Assembly (NCBI GenBank): GCA_003141895.1
Contig: PLNT01000003.1
Coordinates: 68,134 to 132,133, forward strand
DNA from: Bacteroidales bacterium
Lineage (GTDB): Bacteria > Bacteroidota > Bacteroidia > Bacteroidales > VadinHA17
Direction of reading: 5' to 3'
DNA length: 64,000 bases
The notes beneath the pieces were generated by a model. That model saw nothing but the letters and a program-made list of their open reading frames with translations, was not told the origin of the DNA and ran no database searches. Positions 18,105 through 27,946 of the stretch are shown here, one piece after another (the first letter of the stretch is position 1; every line of letters starts with the position of its first letter). The translations under genes and the position numbers were made by a program.

Positions 18105-19316
18105 ATGCAACAGGGCTGGCTTACTAAAACATTTAAAGGCGACAGGGCAATATGGGGTCTTGTGGCTCTTTTTATGTTCTATTCGCTCCTGGCAGTTTAC
18201 AGTTCTTCCGTAGGCGTGGCTTTTATGAAATATGGCGGGAATACTACATATTTTCTTAAGAGTCAGTTTTTTATGCTTGTACTTGGGCTTGCTATAATTG
18301 TCATTGTCAGTTACCTGCCCTACCGGATATACTTTTCTATGGCCGGATTGATACTTCTTATTTCCATTGGTTTGTTAGCCCTGACTTTAGCCATAGGGTC
18401 GAGGGTTAATGAAGCCATGAGATCAATAACTATTCCGGGAACTGGTTTCAGGCTTCAGACATCAGATGTTGCGAAGGTGGCACTGGTACTGTATCTGGCA
18501 CGATCTCTCGCCAAATACCAGAAGGAACTTAATAATTTCATGCTGGTATCAAAATATTTTATTCTTCCAGTTGGGATTGTCTGCGGTCTGATAATGCCTG
18601 AAAACCTGTCAACTGCACTCATGATATTCGGAATGTGCATGGTAATAATGTTCATTGGCAGGGTGCCTCTTAAATTCCTTCTTGCTTATGTAGGCATTGG
18701 GGTCGTTATGGTTCTCCTTTTTGCCATGCTACTCACAGTGATTAAAAAAGACAACAGGGTGCAAGTCTGGAAAAACAGGATTGAACAGTTTATTTCAGGT
18801 AAAGGGAATGAAGATCGGGATTATCAGTCAAACCAGGCAAAAATTGCGATTTCAACAGGCGGACTCTTTGGAAAAGCGCCAGGGAAAAGTACTCAGAGAA
18901 ATATTCTTCCACAATCCAACTCAGATTTCATATTTGCAATAATTATAGAAGAATACGGACTTTTATTCGGCGCTATTCCGCTTATTCTGGCATATATGAT
19001 CCTGCTTTTCAGGGGAATAACAATTGCCAAAAAATGTGAAACAGCATTCCCGGCCTTTCTTGTGCTGGGACTGATTGTAATGATAGTGATCCAGGCTATG
19101 ATTAATATGCTGGTTGCAGTAGGTCTGTTCCCGGTTACAGGTCAGACACTGCCTATGGTTAGCTGGGGAAGAACATCTGTTCTTGTAATGAGTTTTTCAA
19201 TAGGAGCCATTCTGAGCGTAAGCAGGGTAGTAAACGCAAGGGTCAGAAAAGAAGAACTACCTGAAGAAGAAGTAACTGACGAAGGAGAAAAAATTTATGA
19301 GCCCGCAAAAACGTAA
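18105..19316 (+). CDS. ftsW: septal glycosyltransferase FtsW
   Basis: A 403-residue SEDS-family polytopic membrane protein that polymerises lipid II at the septum with FtsI. It has about ten hydrophobic segments, the long periplasmic loop with the RDYQSNQAKIAISTGGLFGK region, and the conserved C-terminal block LPMVSWGRTS. The cytoplasmic tail is acidic (EELPEEEVTDEGEK). Its 3' end overlaps murG by 20 bp, so the two are translationally coupled. Confidence 0.94.
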   Translation: MQQGWLTKTFKGDRAIWGLVALFMFYSLLAVYSSSVGVAFMKYGGNTTYFLKSQFFMLVLGLAIIVIVSYLPYRIYFSMAGLILLISIGLLALTLAIGSRVNEAMRSITIPGTGFRLQTSDVAKVALVLYLARSLAKYQKELNNFMLVSKYFILPVGIVCGLIMPENLSTALMIFGMCMVIMFIGRVPLKFLLAYVGIGVVMVLLFAMLLTVIKKDNRVQVWKNRIEQFISGKGNEDRDYQSNQAKIAISTGGLFGKAPGKSTQRNILPQSNSDFIFAIIIEEYGLLFGAIPLILAYMILLFRGITIAKKCETAFPAFLVLGLIVMIVIQAMINMLVAVGLFPVTGQTLPMVSWGRTSVLVMSFSIGAILSVSRVVNARVRKEELPEEEVTDEGEKIYEPAKT

Positions 19317-20409
19317 AAGGATAATAATAAGCGGCGGCGGTACAGGAGGACATATTTTCCCTGCTATATCTATTGCCAATGCTCTCCGGAAAATAGATCC
19401 TGAGACTGAAATCCTTTTTGTAGGCGCTGAAGGCAGAATGGAGATGGAAAAAATCCCCGCTGCAGGGTATAAGATAATCGGATTGCCTGTTGCAGGGTTA
19501 CACAGGAGTCTGTCATTGAAAAATTTCTCAGTGCTTATTAAACTCTTAAAAAGCTTAAAAAAAGCGAGGAAGGTTATTAAGGATTTTTCACCCGATGTGG
19601 TAGTCGGAGTTGGGGGCTATGCCAGTGGACCAGTTTTACGTCAGGCGGGAAAGATGGGAATTCCCACCCTGATACAGGAACAAAACAGTTACGCTGGTGT
19701 GACAAATAAGCTTCTGGCTAAAAGAGCTTCCACTATTTGTGTTGCTTATGACGGAATGGAGAAATACTTCCCACATGAAAAAATAATAAAAACAGGAAAC
19801 CCTGTCCGTCAGAATTTTGATAATCTGAAGAGCATACAGAATGAAGCCCTGACTTTTTTCAATCTTAAAAAAGAATTTCCTGTTATACTTGTTCTGGGCG
19901 GATCTCTGGGTGCAGGTAGCATAAACCACTGCCTTTCCGAAAACATTAACATTCTCCGCGACTCAGACTGTCAGTGGTTATGGCAAACGGGCAAATATTA
20001 CTTTGAAAATGTAAGAGCACTTGTCTCATTATCATTTAGTGGGAACATATCGGTACACGGATTTATCAACAGGATGGATTATGCCTTTGCTGCAGCTGAC
20101 ATAATTGTTTCAAGGGCAGGTGCAGGAACGATCTCGGAACTGTGTCTTGTTGGTAAACCGGCAATACTGATACCTTCTCCAAATGTTGCCGAAGATCACC
20201 AGACAAGGAATGCCGAAGCATTATCAAAAAAAGATGCAGCTATGTTAATTCCTGACAGCAAAGCAGGCAAAATTCTAGTTGATGAGGCTATTAAATTGAT
20301 TTCAGATAAAAGCAGACGGGATAAATTTTCCGAAAATATATTGAAAATGGCTGACAGGGATGCAGACATCAGAATAGCTGAAGAAGTATTTAAGCTTTCG
20401 GGTAAATGA
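19297..20409 (+). CDS. murG: UDP-GlcNAc transferase MurG
   Basis: A 370-residue GT-B glycosyltransferase that makes lipid II from lipid I on the cytoplasmic face of the inner membrane. It has the N-terminal glycine loop SGGGTGGHIFPA, the VVGVGGYASGP motif, the EQNSYAG motif and the C-terminal nucleotide site SRAGAGTISEL. The start lies inside ftsW (20-bp overlap) and its stop shares four bases with the murC start (ATGA). Confidence 0.96.
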   Translation: MSPQKRKRIIISGGGTGGHIFPAISIANALRKIDPETEILFVGAEGRMEMEKIPAAGYKIIGLPVAGLHRSLSLKNFSVLIKLLKSLKKARKVIKDFSPDVVVGVGGYASGPVLRQAGKMGIPTLIQEQNSYAGVTNKLLAKRASTICVAYDGMEKYFPHEKIIKTGNPVRQNFDNLKSIQNEALTFFNLKKEFPVILVLGGSLGAGSINHCLSENINILRDSDCQWLWQTGKYYFENVRALVSLSFSGNISVHGFINRMDYAFAAADIIVSRAGAGTISELCLVGKPAILIPSPNVAEDHQTRNAEALSKKDAAMLIPDSKAGKILVDEAIKLISDKSRRDKFSENILKMADRDADIRIAEEVFKLSGK

Positions 20410-21800
20410 TAGAATTTGAAAACATAGAAGGATTGTATTTTGTCGGGATCGGAGGTATCGGAATGAGTGCCCTTGCTCTTTATTTTGCAAAAGGAGGGTA
20501 CAGGATTGCCGGATACGACAGATCGGAGAGCAAAATAACCTGGTCATTATCTGAAAATGGATGTACAATTACCTATAAGGATGATGTTGAAAAGCTGCCC
20601 GATCTTTTTAAAAACAACTCAACAAAAAATAAAGTATTAATAGTTTACACACCTGCAATTCCTTCTGAGAGCAAGATCCTTTCATTTTTCAGAAACAATA
20701 CGTATTTGATCTATAAACGATCAGAGATTCTGGGTGAAATATCCGCAAATACCGATACTCTGGCAGTAGCCGGGACCCATGGAAAAACAACCGTGTCGAC
20801 GATGATAGCTCATTTGCTGAAACAGTCAAAAATCGATTGTTCAGCATTTCTTGGTGGTATATCGAAGAACTACGATTCAAATCTTCTTCTGGGTGAAAGC
20901 AGGTATACAGTTATGGAAGCGGACGAATTTGACCGCTCTTTTCACAGGCTTTCACCTCTGATGGCAGTTGTTACGTCTCTTGATGCTGACCATCTTGACA
21001 TTTATGGTGATCAGAAAACAATGATCAATGCATATAATGAGTTTTGCGCAAAAATCAAAAAAGGCGGAAATCTTATTGTAAACAGCAGGATCAGAAATGA
21101 AATAGTTGTTCCGAAAGATGTAAACTGCTTTACCTACGGACTTGAGACTGGCTGTGATTTCCGGTCTACCGATATTAAACATACTAAAGATTATTACAGT
21201 TTCAATTTTCATTCTCCATCAATAACAATTCAAGATCTGCATTTTGCTTTTCCGGGCATAATCAATATTGAAAATTTTACTGCTGCAATTGCAGTCGCAC
21301 TGATGTGCGGGGTAACAGAACATGAAATAAGGAAAGCTGTTCTGTTGTTTCAGGGAGTCAGGCGCAGGTTTGATATTAGATTGAATATTCCGGGTCTTGC
21401 TTTTGTTGATGATTACGCTCATCACCCTGAGGAAATAAGGGCTTGCATTAAATGCATGAAAGAGTATTTTACAGGACGTAAAATTACCGGGATCTTCCAG
21501 CCGCATCTTTTCTCTCGTACCCGCGATCATGCAGAAGGTTTCGCGAAGATACTTGATGAGCTTGATGAAGTAATCCTGCTTCCCATCTATCCTGCTCGTG
21601 AAAAACCAATAGAAGGAGTTTCCTCCGAAATGATCTTCAGTAAAATGAAATCTACCCGGAAAAGGATGATGGCTAAAAATGACATTCCCGGCAAATTAAA
21701 TACAGCTAACCTGGATGTACTTCTTACAATAGGTGCCGGCGATATTGATAGCCTGGTTGAGCCAATCGAAGAAAAGCTTAAAAGAGAAAGAGCCAGATGA
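20406..21800 (+). CDS. murC: UDP-MurNAc--L-alanine ligase MurC
   Basis: A 464-residue Mur ligase, the first amino-acid-adding step of the peptidoglycan precursor pathway. The N-terminal FVGIGGIGMSALA loop and ATP loop AGTHGKTTVSTM are the MurC forms of these motifs. VDDYAHHPEEI and FQPHLFSRT in the C-terminal domain confirm it. It overlaps murG and ftsQ by 4 bp on either side. The adjacent murB and ddl seen in some dcw clusters are absent here. Confidence 0.96.
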   Translation: MIEFENIEGLYFVGIGGIGMSALALYFAKGGYRIAGYDRSESKITWSLSENGCTITYKDDVEKLPDLFKNNSTKNKVLIVYTPAIPSESKILSFFRNNTYLIYKRSEILGEISANTDTLAVAGTHGKTTVSTMIAHLLKQSKIDCSAFLGGISKNYDSNLLLGESRYTVMEADEFDRSFHRLSPLMAVVTSLDADHLDIYGDQKTMINAYNEFCAKIKKGGNLIVNSRIRNEIVVPKDVNCFTYGLETGCDFRSTDIKHTKDYYSFNFHSPSITIQDLHFAFPGIINIENFTAAIAVALMCGVTEHEIRKAVLLFQGVRRRFDIRLNIPGLAFVDDYAHHPEEIRACIKCMKEYFTGRKITGIFQPHLFSRTRDHAEGFAKILDELDEVILLPIYPAREKPIEGVSSEMIFSKMKSTRKRMMAKNDIPGKLNTANLDVLLTIGAGDIDSLVEPIEEKLKRERAR

Positions 21801-22585
21801 GGAAAGTACTGAAAATACTATTTGTCATTCCTGCATTATATCTTGTAATAGCACCGGTCTTTTTTGCCAGGTCAACAAATTCGAGACCATGCGGCGGAAT
21901 AAACATTGATATAAGTGATTCTTCTGATTATCATTTTGTTACCAGAAAGCAATTATTGAATCTGGCTTATGGCAATGGAGCCAGAATAGCGGGCAAACCT
22001 TTTAAGGAGATACCCGTTTCGGAAATTGAAAACAGGATAAATGTGCTCCTGGAATTGAAGAAGGCTGAAGTGTATATGACAATTGATGGGGTAGTTCATG
22101 TTTATGTCGAACAACGGAATCCTATTATGAGAGTAATGCCTGATAATGGAGGTGACTATTTTGTAGATGAGGAAGGAGTGGTTGTCAGAAGAAGGAATCT
22201 TTATAATCCCCGTCTGCACATCGTTGAAGGGAACATAAATATCAGCAACGCCATGTTAAACGGTGTCAGCGTTCTGGATACGAGCATTAAGAATTCAATT
22301 CTGAAAGATATTTACTACCTGGTGAATTATATAAATGATGATAAATTCTGGTCTGCCCAGATTGATCAGATCTACGTGGACGGAAAGGATGAAATTGATC
22401 TTATTCCCAGGGTCGGCAATCAACAGATTCACCTTGGAACAATTGAAAATTTCGAAGGAAAACTCAGAAACCTTGAAGCATTTTATGACAAAGTTTTACC
22501 TGAAGTTGGATGGAATAAATATTCAATGATAAACCTTGAATTTAAAGATCAGATAGTTTGTAAAAAAAGAGATAATCAGAAATAA
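21797..22585 (+). CDS. ftsQ: cell division protein FtsQ
   Basis: A 262-residue bitopic membrane protein: a short cytoplasmic N-terminus, one transmembrane helix (ILFVIPALYLVIAPVFF), then a periplasmic region whose first part resembles a POTRA domain and whose second part (NPIMRVMPDNGGDYFVDEEG) matches the FtsQ/DivIB core. FtsQ recruits FtsL and its partner to the septum. FtsQ is weakly conserved, so assignment rests on this core motif and on position between murC (4-bp overlap) and ftsA (7-bp gap). Confidence 0.88.
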   Translation: MRKVLKILFVIPALYLVIAPVFFARSTNSRPCGGINIDISDSSDYHFVTRKQLLNLAYGNGARIAGKPFKEIPVSEIENRINVLLELKKAEVYMTIDGVVHVYVEQRNPIMRVMPDNGGDYFVDEEGVVVRRRNLYNPRLHIVEGNINISNAMLNGVSVLDTSIKNSILKDIYYLVNYINDDKFWSAQIDQIYVDGKDEIDLIPRVGNQQIHLGTIENFEGKLRNLEAFYDKVLPEVGWNKYSMINLEFKDQIVCKKRDNQK

Positions 22586-22592
22586 CCATATT

Positions 22593-23954
22593 ATGAATAA
22601 AAAGGAACAGTATGTAGCAGCCATCGACATAGGAACCACAAAAATTGTGGCAATTGTCGGAAAGAAAAACGAGAACGGTAAAATTGAGATTCTCGGACTA
22701 AGTAAAGCTTTGTCAAAAGGTGTGAAAAGAGGTGTTGTTCTTAATATCGAGGAGACAGTGAATGCTATACAAACAACAGTGGATGACGTACAGAAAAGGT
22801 CTGGAGTACTCTTTTCTGAGGTCTTTGTAGGTATTGCCGGACAGCATATTAAAAGCATGAAAAACCGCGGTTATATTATCCGTGAGGCATACGATGATGA
22901 AATCCAGAAGGAGGAAGTCTTCCGTCTGATCGAAGACATGCATAAGATCCACATCGACATTGGTGAGGAGATCATTCATGTTATCCCCCAGAATTTCATT
23001 GTAGATAATGAGACAGGGGTGAAGAGTCCGATAGGCATGTGTGGCAGAAGACTCGAAGCAAATTTTCATATCGTAATCGGGCAGGTTGCCGCCGCTAAGA
23101 ACATCGAAAAGTGTATCAGGAAGGCAAACCTTACAGTGAAGGATATGATACTCGAGCCACTGGCCTCTTCTGATGCGGTACTTACTGATGATGAAAAAGA
23201 AGCAGGAGTTGTCCTTGTAGATATTGGTGGTGGAACGACCGATGTGGCTGTTTATTATGATAATATTATTCGTCATACTGCAGTGATCCCTTTCGGGGGT
23301 AATGTGGTGACAAAAGATATTAAGGAAGGCTGCGCAATTCTTCAACGTCATGCCGAACAGCTTAAAATACAGTATGGTTCAGCACTTGGTGACATAGCTC
23401 CGGATGATAAAGTAGTCTCTATACCGGGAATCAGCGGACGTGAGCCTAAAGAGATTTCATTCAAGAGCCTGGCATATATAATACAGTCGAGAATGGAAGA
23501 AATTATCGATGCTGTAAACTTTGAAATACAGAATTCAGGTTACGCCGATAAACTGGCTGCAGGAGTCGTAATTACAGGAGGTGGTGCAATGCTGAAACAC
23601 CTTCCGCAGCTGATGAAGTTCAAGACTGCAATGGATGTAAGAATTGGTCTCCCAAATGAACATCTGGCCGGAACTGCAAAAAATGAAATCAACCAGCCAA
23701 TGTATGCGACAAGTGTTGGTCTGATAATGCGAGGCTTTGAATACCTTGAGACTTACAAAAAAACATTCAATGCAGGCAGCATTGACGAGTTTGTCAGACC
23801 AAAAATGGCAGTCGCTGACAAGCATCAGGAAATAGAGGATGAGGAAGATCCTTTTACAGCTCCTGTTCCTGAAGAAGAAAAAATACCTCTCACAGAAAAA
23901 ATAAAAAGTATGCTTTCAAGGATGTTTGAGGTTGAAGATCAGCCAATTAAATAA
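22593..23954 (+). CDS. ftsA: cell division protein FtsA
   Basis: A 453-residue actin-like ATPase that tethers FtsZ to the membrane. Phosphate 1 motif AIDIGTTKIVAIVG opens the protein, LVDIGGGTTDVAVY is phosphate 2, and GVVITGGGAML is the adenosine motif. The 1C subdomain occupies roughly residues 85-165. The C-terminal segment TEKIKSMLSRMFE is an amphipathic helix of the membrane-targeting type, set after an acidic linker. A 212-codon antisense frame inside the gene is a shadow. Confidence 0.96.
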   Translation: MNKKEQYVAAIDIGTTKIVAIVGKKNENGKIEILGLSKALSKGVKRGVVLNIEETVNAIQTTVDDVQKRSGVLFSEVFVGIAGQHIKSMKNRGYIIREAYDDEIQKEEVFRLIEDMHKIHIDIGEEIIHVIPQNFIVDNETGVKSPIGMCGRRLEANFHIVIGQVAAAKNIEKCIRKANLTVKDMILEPLASSDAVLTDDEKEAGVVLVDIGGGTTDVAVYYDNIIRHTAVIPFGGNVVTKDIKEGCAILQRHAEQLKIQYGSALGDIAPDDKVVSIPGISGREPKEISFKSLAYIIQSRMEEIIDAVNFEIQNSGYADKLAAGVVITGGGAMLKHLPQLMKFKTAMDVRIGLPNEHLAGTAKNEINQPMYATSVGLIMRGFEYLETYKKTFNAGSIDEFVRPKMAVADKHQEIEDEEDPFTAPVPEEEKIPLTEKIKSMLSRMFEVEDQPIK

Positions 23955-24009
23955 TTCATAAAGAATAATGGTAATTATTTACTTTTCATAATAAATTAAA
24001 TAACTAGCT

Positions 24010-25491
24010 ATGTCAGACGATATAATGAACTTCGATCTGCCCGTTGAGAGGTCGTCGATTATAAAAGTGCTCGGAATAGGCGGGGGCGGCAATAATGCCG
24101 TCAACCATATGTATGAAAAGGGTATTACAGATGTCAATTTTGTTATATGTAATACTGATCACCAGGCTCTCTTAAAAAGCCAGGTGCCAATAAAAGTCCA
24201 GATCGGTGAATCTCTCACTGAGGGACGCGGGGCGGGCAGCAAACCTGAAATTGGCAAACAGGCTGCCATAGAGAATCTCAAGGATGTAATGGATGCATTA
24301 TCGGGGAATACAAAGATGGTTTTCATAACCACTGGAATGGGTGGGGGTACCGGCACCGGGGCAACACCGGTCATTGCAAAAGCCTGCAAGGATGCAGGAC
24401 TCTTAACGATCGCAGTTGTTACAATTCCATTTAAGTCAGAAGGGAAAGTGAGGATAAGACAGGCTATTGACGGGGTTACCGAACTCAAAGACTATGCAGA
24501 TTCTTTACTTGTAATAAATAATGAAAAGCTGAGGGAGATCTATGGAAATCAACCGGTTTCCACAGCATTTGCTAAGGCTGATGATATACTTACTACCGCT
24601 GTAAAAGGCATTGCTGAGATTATTACGGTAACCGGTTATATCAATGTTGATTTTGCCGATGTTGAAACTGTGATGAGGAACTCGGGAGTTGCAATTATGG
24701 GCATGGGTAAAGCATCAGGCGAAGACAGGGCAAGAAAAGCTATTGAGAATGCGCTCGCTTCTCCGTTATTAAATTCAAATGATATTACCGGGGCAAAAAG
24801 CGTCCTCATAAATATCTCTTCCGGAAATGGTGAGCATGAGATTACAATGGATGAACTTGGAGAGATTACTGATTATATGTACGAAGCTGCATCAGAAGAT
24901 GCCTTGATCATCAGAGGATTATCAAAGGATGAAAATCTTACTGAAGAAATAAGTGTAACCATTATCGCCACCGGATTTGAATCAAACAGCATTTTCCAAC
25001 CATATAAACCAAATAAAAAGAAGATTGAATTACTGGCAAACAAAAGTGCAATTCCACCTGCAATATCGCATGGTGCCGGCGATGATGTTTTCTCTGTTCA
25101 TGATAAAGGGAAAAAACCCATTATTACCGATTTTGAAGAAGAATCACAGGGAATAATTGATTTCAGTCTCGAACATAACCAGGAAATGAGTGAAATAAGG
25201 AGCAGGAGAACTAAGGAGAATGATGAAAACAATGAAAAACCGGAAGCTACTCTGAGAAAAGTGAAACATATGCAAAACCTTCTCAAAAGGGAAGGCCTCT
25301 CGAATAAAACAATGAAGGAAAATATCGACACTTTTGAAGATGTTCCTGCATATGTAAGAAGAAATCTCACATTAGGAGAGCCAGAGAGTGCAAGTGAAAG
25401 TAAATTGTCAAAGTTCACCCTGAGTTCTGATGAAAACGATGAACCAGTTTTGCGGGAGAACAATGCCTATCTGAATGATAACGTAGACTAG
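24010..25491 (+). CDS. ftsZ: cell division GTPase FtsZ
   Basis: A 493-residue tubulin-like GTPase that forms the Z-ring. It has the nucleotide motif GMGGGTGTGATPVIA, the T7-loop region with NVDFADVETVM, and an N-terminal VLGIGGGGNNAVNH. After the globular part (to about residue 325) comes a charged linker. The conserved FtsA-binding peptide (DTFEDVPAYVRRN) is not at the extreme end: about 40 more residues follow, ending in YLNDNVD. This longer tail is, to my knowledge, typical of Bacteroidota FtsZ. It is the last gene of the dcw cluster, 55 bp after ftsA. Confidence 0.97.
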   Translation: MSDDIMNFDLPVERSSIIKVLGIGGGGNNAVNHMYEKGITDVNFVICNTDHQALLKSQVPIKVQIGESLTEGRGAGSKPEIGKQAAIENLKDVMDALSGNTKMVFITTGMGGGTGTGATPVIAKACKDAGLLTIAVVTIPFKSEGKVRIRQAIDGVTELKDYADSLLVINNEKLREIYGNQPVSTAFAKADDILTTAVKGIAEIITVTGYINVDFADVETVMRNSGVAIMGMGKASGEDRARKAIENALASPLLNSNDITGAKSVLINISSGNGEHEITMDELGEITDYMYEAASEDALIIRGLSKDENLTEEISVTIIATGFESNSIFQPYKPNKKKIELLANKSAIPPAISHGAGDDVFSVHDKGKKPIITDFEEESQGIIDFSLEHNQEMSEIRSRRTKENDENNEKPEATLRKVKHMQNLLKREGLSNKTMKENIDTFEDVPAYVRRNLTLGEPESASESKLSKFTLSSDENDEPVLRENNAYLNDNVD

Positions 25492-25593
25492 TGTATTATA
25501 GGCGAAAGACGATTTAAATAGTATGCATTATGACCCAAGGCAATAAAGTTTCACCAATTCTTATCTGAAATTTGTTGTGTCTTTATCATCAAT

Positions 25594-25673
25594 TACCCCC
25601 TTCCTAACCTTCCCCCAAGGGGGAAGGAACAAAACCATCATTTCCCCCTTGGGGGAAACAAGAAAGGGGGTTG
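25594..25673. repeat. nested palindrome of C/G runs
   Basis: Outer arms TACCCCCTTCC and AAAGGGGGTT enclose two back-to-back perfect palindromes, CCTTCCCCCAAGGGGGAAGG and TTTCCCCCTTGGGGGAAA. The same architecture recurs at 47712-47791. It may act as a transcription barrier after ftsZ, but no T-run follows. Confidence 0.7.
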
Positions 25674-25811
25674 CGCGTAAAAAAGATTGCGTTATATTAA
25701 TTCTGAGTTTGCCCAGGTGATCCTTGGTGTCTTTGTGTCTTGGTGGCATAAGAATATATCTAATATATCGTTTGTTCTATTGATGACAGCAACTCTTTGC
25801 GACCTTTGCGG

Positions 25812-25840
25812 TTGACTTTTATTCATATTGTCTATATTTG
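25812..25840 (+). promoter_or_regulatory. promoter of the putative porin gene
   Basis: TTG at 25812-25814 and TATATTTG (TAnnTTTG) at 25833-25840, separated by 18 bases, form a near-consensus Bacteroidota promoter. The ATG at 25850 lies 10 bases beyond the -7 element, so the leader is only a few bases. Confidence 0.5.
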
Positions 25841-25849
25841 CACCTGACG

Positions 25850-27904
25850 ATGAGATTTATTTCCATTATACTGCTTCTAATCATATCTTCAGGTCTGTAT
25901 GCCCAGAACGATGCTGTCATTCCATTCAAACCAAATTCACAGAAACAAGATATCATTTCTACAAGGCCAGCTCCTCAAAGACTCGATACAATTAAACTCC
26001 CACTGACAAGGCATTCTCATAAACAGGATTCGATAAAGAAACCAAGGATTTTAAGGGAATGGACGCTATCACCTGACTATTCAGAGGAAGTAAATAAACC
26101 CATTGATACAGTTTTCTCATTATCAAACAGGTTTAAAAAAGCTGACAGCTATTCACCGGTCAATGCAGGTCTTGGGAATTACGGACTTCCGTTTTATCAG
26201 CTCAGTTTCTTTGACAGGGTTACTGACCCCGATAGATACCTTTATAAATACCTTTATCCGTTGATGCACACGCAATACAACCCTGTATTTATGAATACCC
26301 AGACACCATATACGGAACTCGACTGGGCTTTTGCTGGTCCGACCGAAACATCTGAGCAGACTTTCAGGGTAAGACATTCACAAAATGTGAACAGGTTTTT
26401 AAATTTCGGGGCCATTTACGATATTATATTCAGTCTGGGACAATATAATTTCCAGAGATCAGCAGATAAGACATTTACTTTTTACTCTTCCTACACAGGA
26501 GATAAATATAAGCTTTACTTGTCTATTGGGATAAATAATATGCACACTTTTGAGAACGGAGGGATAGTTAACCTGGCTGAGCTTGCCGATCCGGGTAAGA
26601 ATAGTAGGGATGTACAAACAAACCTGGGATCCCTGGAAAAAGCAAACAGTTTTTTAAAGAACAGGAATTTTTTGTTGGTGCAGCGTTACACCTTTGGCGG
26701 CGTGTCCACGGCGAAAAATGACAGTACTCCGAAGGAGAAAACAGGTTTCCTGGGAATAAGCGGTACTTTTTCTCATATTCTTACTGTTGAGAAGAATGTG
26801 AGAAGATATTACGATGCTTTGCCAACATCCGGATTTTACAATTTCATTTTTGTAACACTTGATTTAACGAATGATTCGATATATTCCAGAACCATAAAAA
26901 ATACACTAAGGTTCGATTTTTCAACTGATGAAACCAGAAAGGTGGCTCTCGGAGGGGGAGTAGGGATAAGAAATGAACTTTCAAGGTATAGTTATATCAA
27001 TCCTACTCCATACACTTTTAAGTCAAATATGCCTCAGTTAAACGAAAACAGTAATGTTCTGGTAGGGAGAATATATAATAGTATTGGTGACAAGTTCCGT
27101 TGGGTAGCAACTGGGGAATTATATTTAATTGGGTACAGAGCTGGCGATTTTAACCTTACCGGTGATCTGGAAAAGACATTTGACTTGAAAAAGGGCAGAG
27201 CAACATGGCTGATTACAGGAGAAATGAATAATTTACAGCCATCCGTCTGGTATAATCACTGGGGCAGTAATGATTTTCAATGGAATAATAGTTTTAAGAA
27301 AGAATTCAGAGTTGATGTTGGTACCTCATTCAAATATCCGGGCAGAAATACTGAACTGAAATTCAACTACGCAATAATAAAGAATTATTCTGATTTTGAT
27401 ACAACTGCATTTCCTTCGCAATTCTCAGGAGGACTATCCATTGCCGCCGTTACACTTAAAAACGAATTAAGAATCTGGAAATTTCATCTAGCCTCGGATG
27501 TGATCTTACAAAAAAGTTCGAATTCGGAAATCATTGATCTGCCATTGGTTACCTTAAGGGCCGCGGGTTATTTTGAACATTTATTCAGATTTACAAGGAC
27601 AGGCGGAAAGCTTAATGCACAACTTGGCGCAGATGTAACCTATAATTCTTTGTATTATCCGTATTCTTATATGCCGGCAACAGGAGTATTCTACCGGCAG
27701 GCCTTGGTAACAGCAGGTAATTATCCTTATATTAACCTTTTCCTGAATTTCAAGGTAAAAAGAACAAGGATCTTTGTTATGTTCGATCATTTCAATGCAA
27801 AACTTATGGGTCAAAGCATACAGTATAATTACTATTATGTGCCTAATTATCCTATGAATATCAGGATGTTACGGTATGGTCTGGCATGGACATTTTACGA
27901 TTAG
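25850..27904 (+). CDS. putative outer-membrane porin (Bacteroidota putative-porin family)
   Basis: A 684-residue exported protein with signal peptide FISIILLLIISSGLYAQ. A proline- and lysine-rich periplasmic stretch follows, then about 550 residues of alternating aromatic and polar residues typical of beta-strands, ending in a C-terminal aromatic strand (LAWTFYD). It resembles the large Bacteroidota family annotated simply as putative porin. The ATG at 25850 is used because the in-frame TTG upstream is part of the -7 element. It may be transcribed with, or just upstream of, the lytic transglycosylase gene. Substrate and partners are unknown. Confidence 0.72.
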   Translation: MRFISIILLLIISSGLYAQNDAVIPFKPNSQKQDIISTRPAPQRLDTIKLPLTRHSHKQDSIKKPRILREWTLSPDYSEEVNKPIDTVFSLSNRFKKADSYSPVNAGLGNYGLPFYQLSFFDRVTDPDRYLYKYLYPLMHTQYNPVFMNTQTPYTELDWAFAGPTETSEQTFRVRHSQNVNRFLNFGAIYDIIFSLGQYNFQRSADKTFTFYSSYTGDKYKLYLSIGINNMHTFENGGIVNLAELADPGKNSRDVQTNLGSLEKANSFLKNRNFLLVQRYTFGGVSTAKNDSTPKEKTGFLGISGTFSHILTVEKNVRRYYDALPTSGFYNFIFVTLDLTNDSIYSRTIKNTLRFDFSTDETRKVALGGGVGIRNELSRYSYINPTPYTFKSNMPQLNENSNVLVGRIYNSIGDKFRWVATGELYLIGYRAGDFNLTGDLEKTFDLKKGRATWLITGEMNNLQPSVWYNHWGSNDFQWNNSFKKEFRVDVGTSFKYPGRNTELKFNYAIIKNYSDFDTTAFPSQFSGGLSIAAVTLKNELRIWKFHLASDVILQKSSNSEIIDLPLVTLRAAGYFEHLFRFTRTGGKLNAQLGADVTYNSLYYPYSYMPATGVFYRQALVTAGNYPYINLFLNFKVKRTRIFVMFDHFNAKLMGQSIQYNYYYVPNYPMNIRMLRYGLAWTFYD

Positions 27905-27915
27905 AAAAATTGTTG

Positions 27916-27923
27916 TATCTTTG
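27916..27923 (+). promoter_or_regulatory. -7 element upstream of the transglycosylase gene
   Basis: TATCTTTG matches TAnnTTTG, 23 bases before the TTG start at 27947 and just after the porin stop. No clear -33 element is seen. Confidence 0.4.
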
Positions 27924-27946
27924 CGACCGTTTTTAGAACAAAAGAT

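Larger units (their letters stand above)
25492..25849. other. intergenic region with repeats and the porin promoter
   Basis: No gene is supported. Contents in order: a nested palindrome of C/G runs (25594-25673), a copy of the TCCTTGGTGTCTTTGTGTCT-type word (25721-25747), an ACTCTTTGCGACCTTTGCGG word (25792-25815), and the porin promoter. An open frame at 25561-25749 consists of the repeats. Confidence 0.6.

Noticed and set aside
22713..23351. 212-codon antisense frame within ftsA
   Set aside because: It lies wholly inside a certain gene, has an unusual composition and no recognisable domain; treated as a shadow.
25561..25749. 62-codon minus-strand frame after ftsZ
   Set aside because: Translation of the palindromic repeat and the GGTGTCTTTGTGTCTTGG word only.
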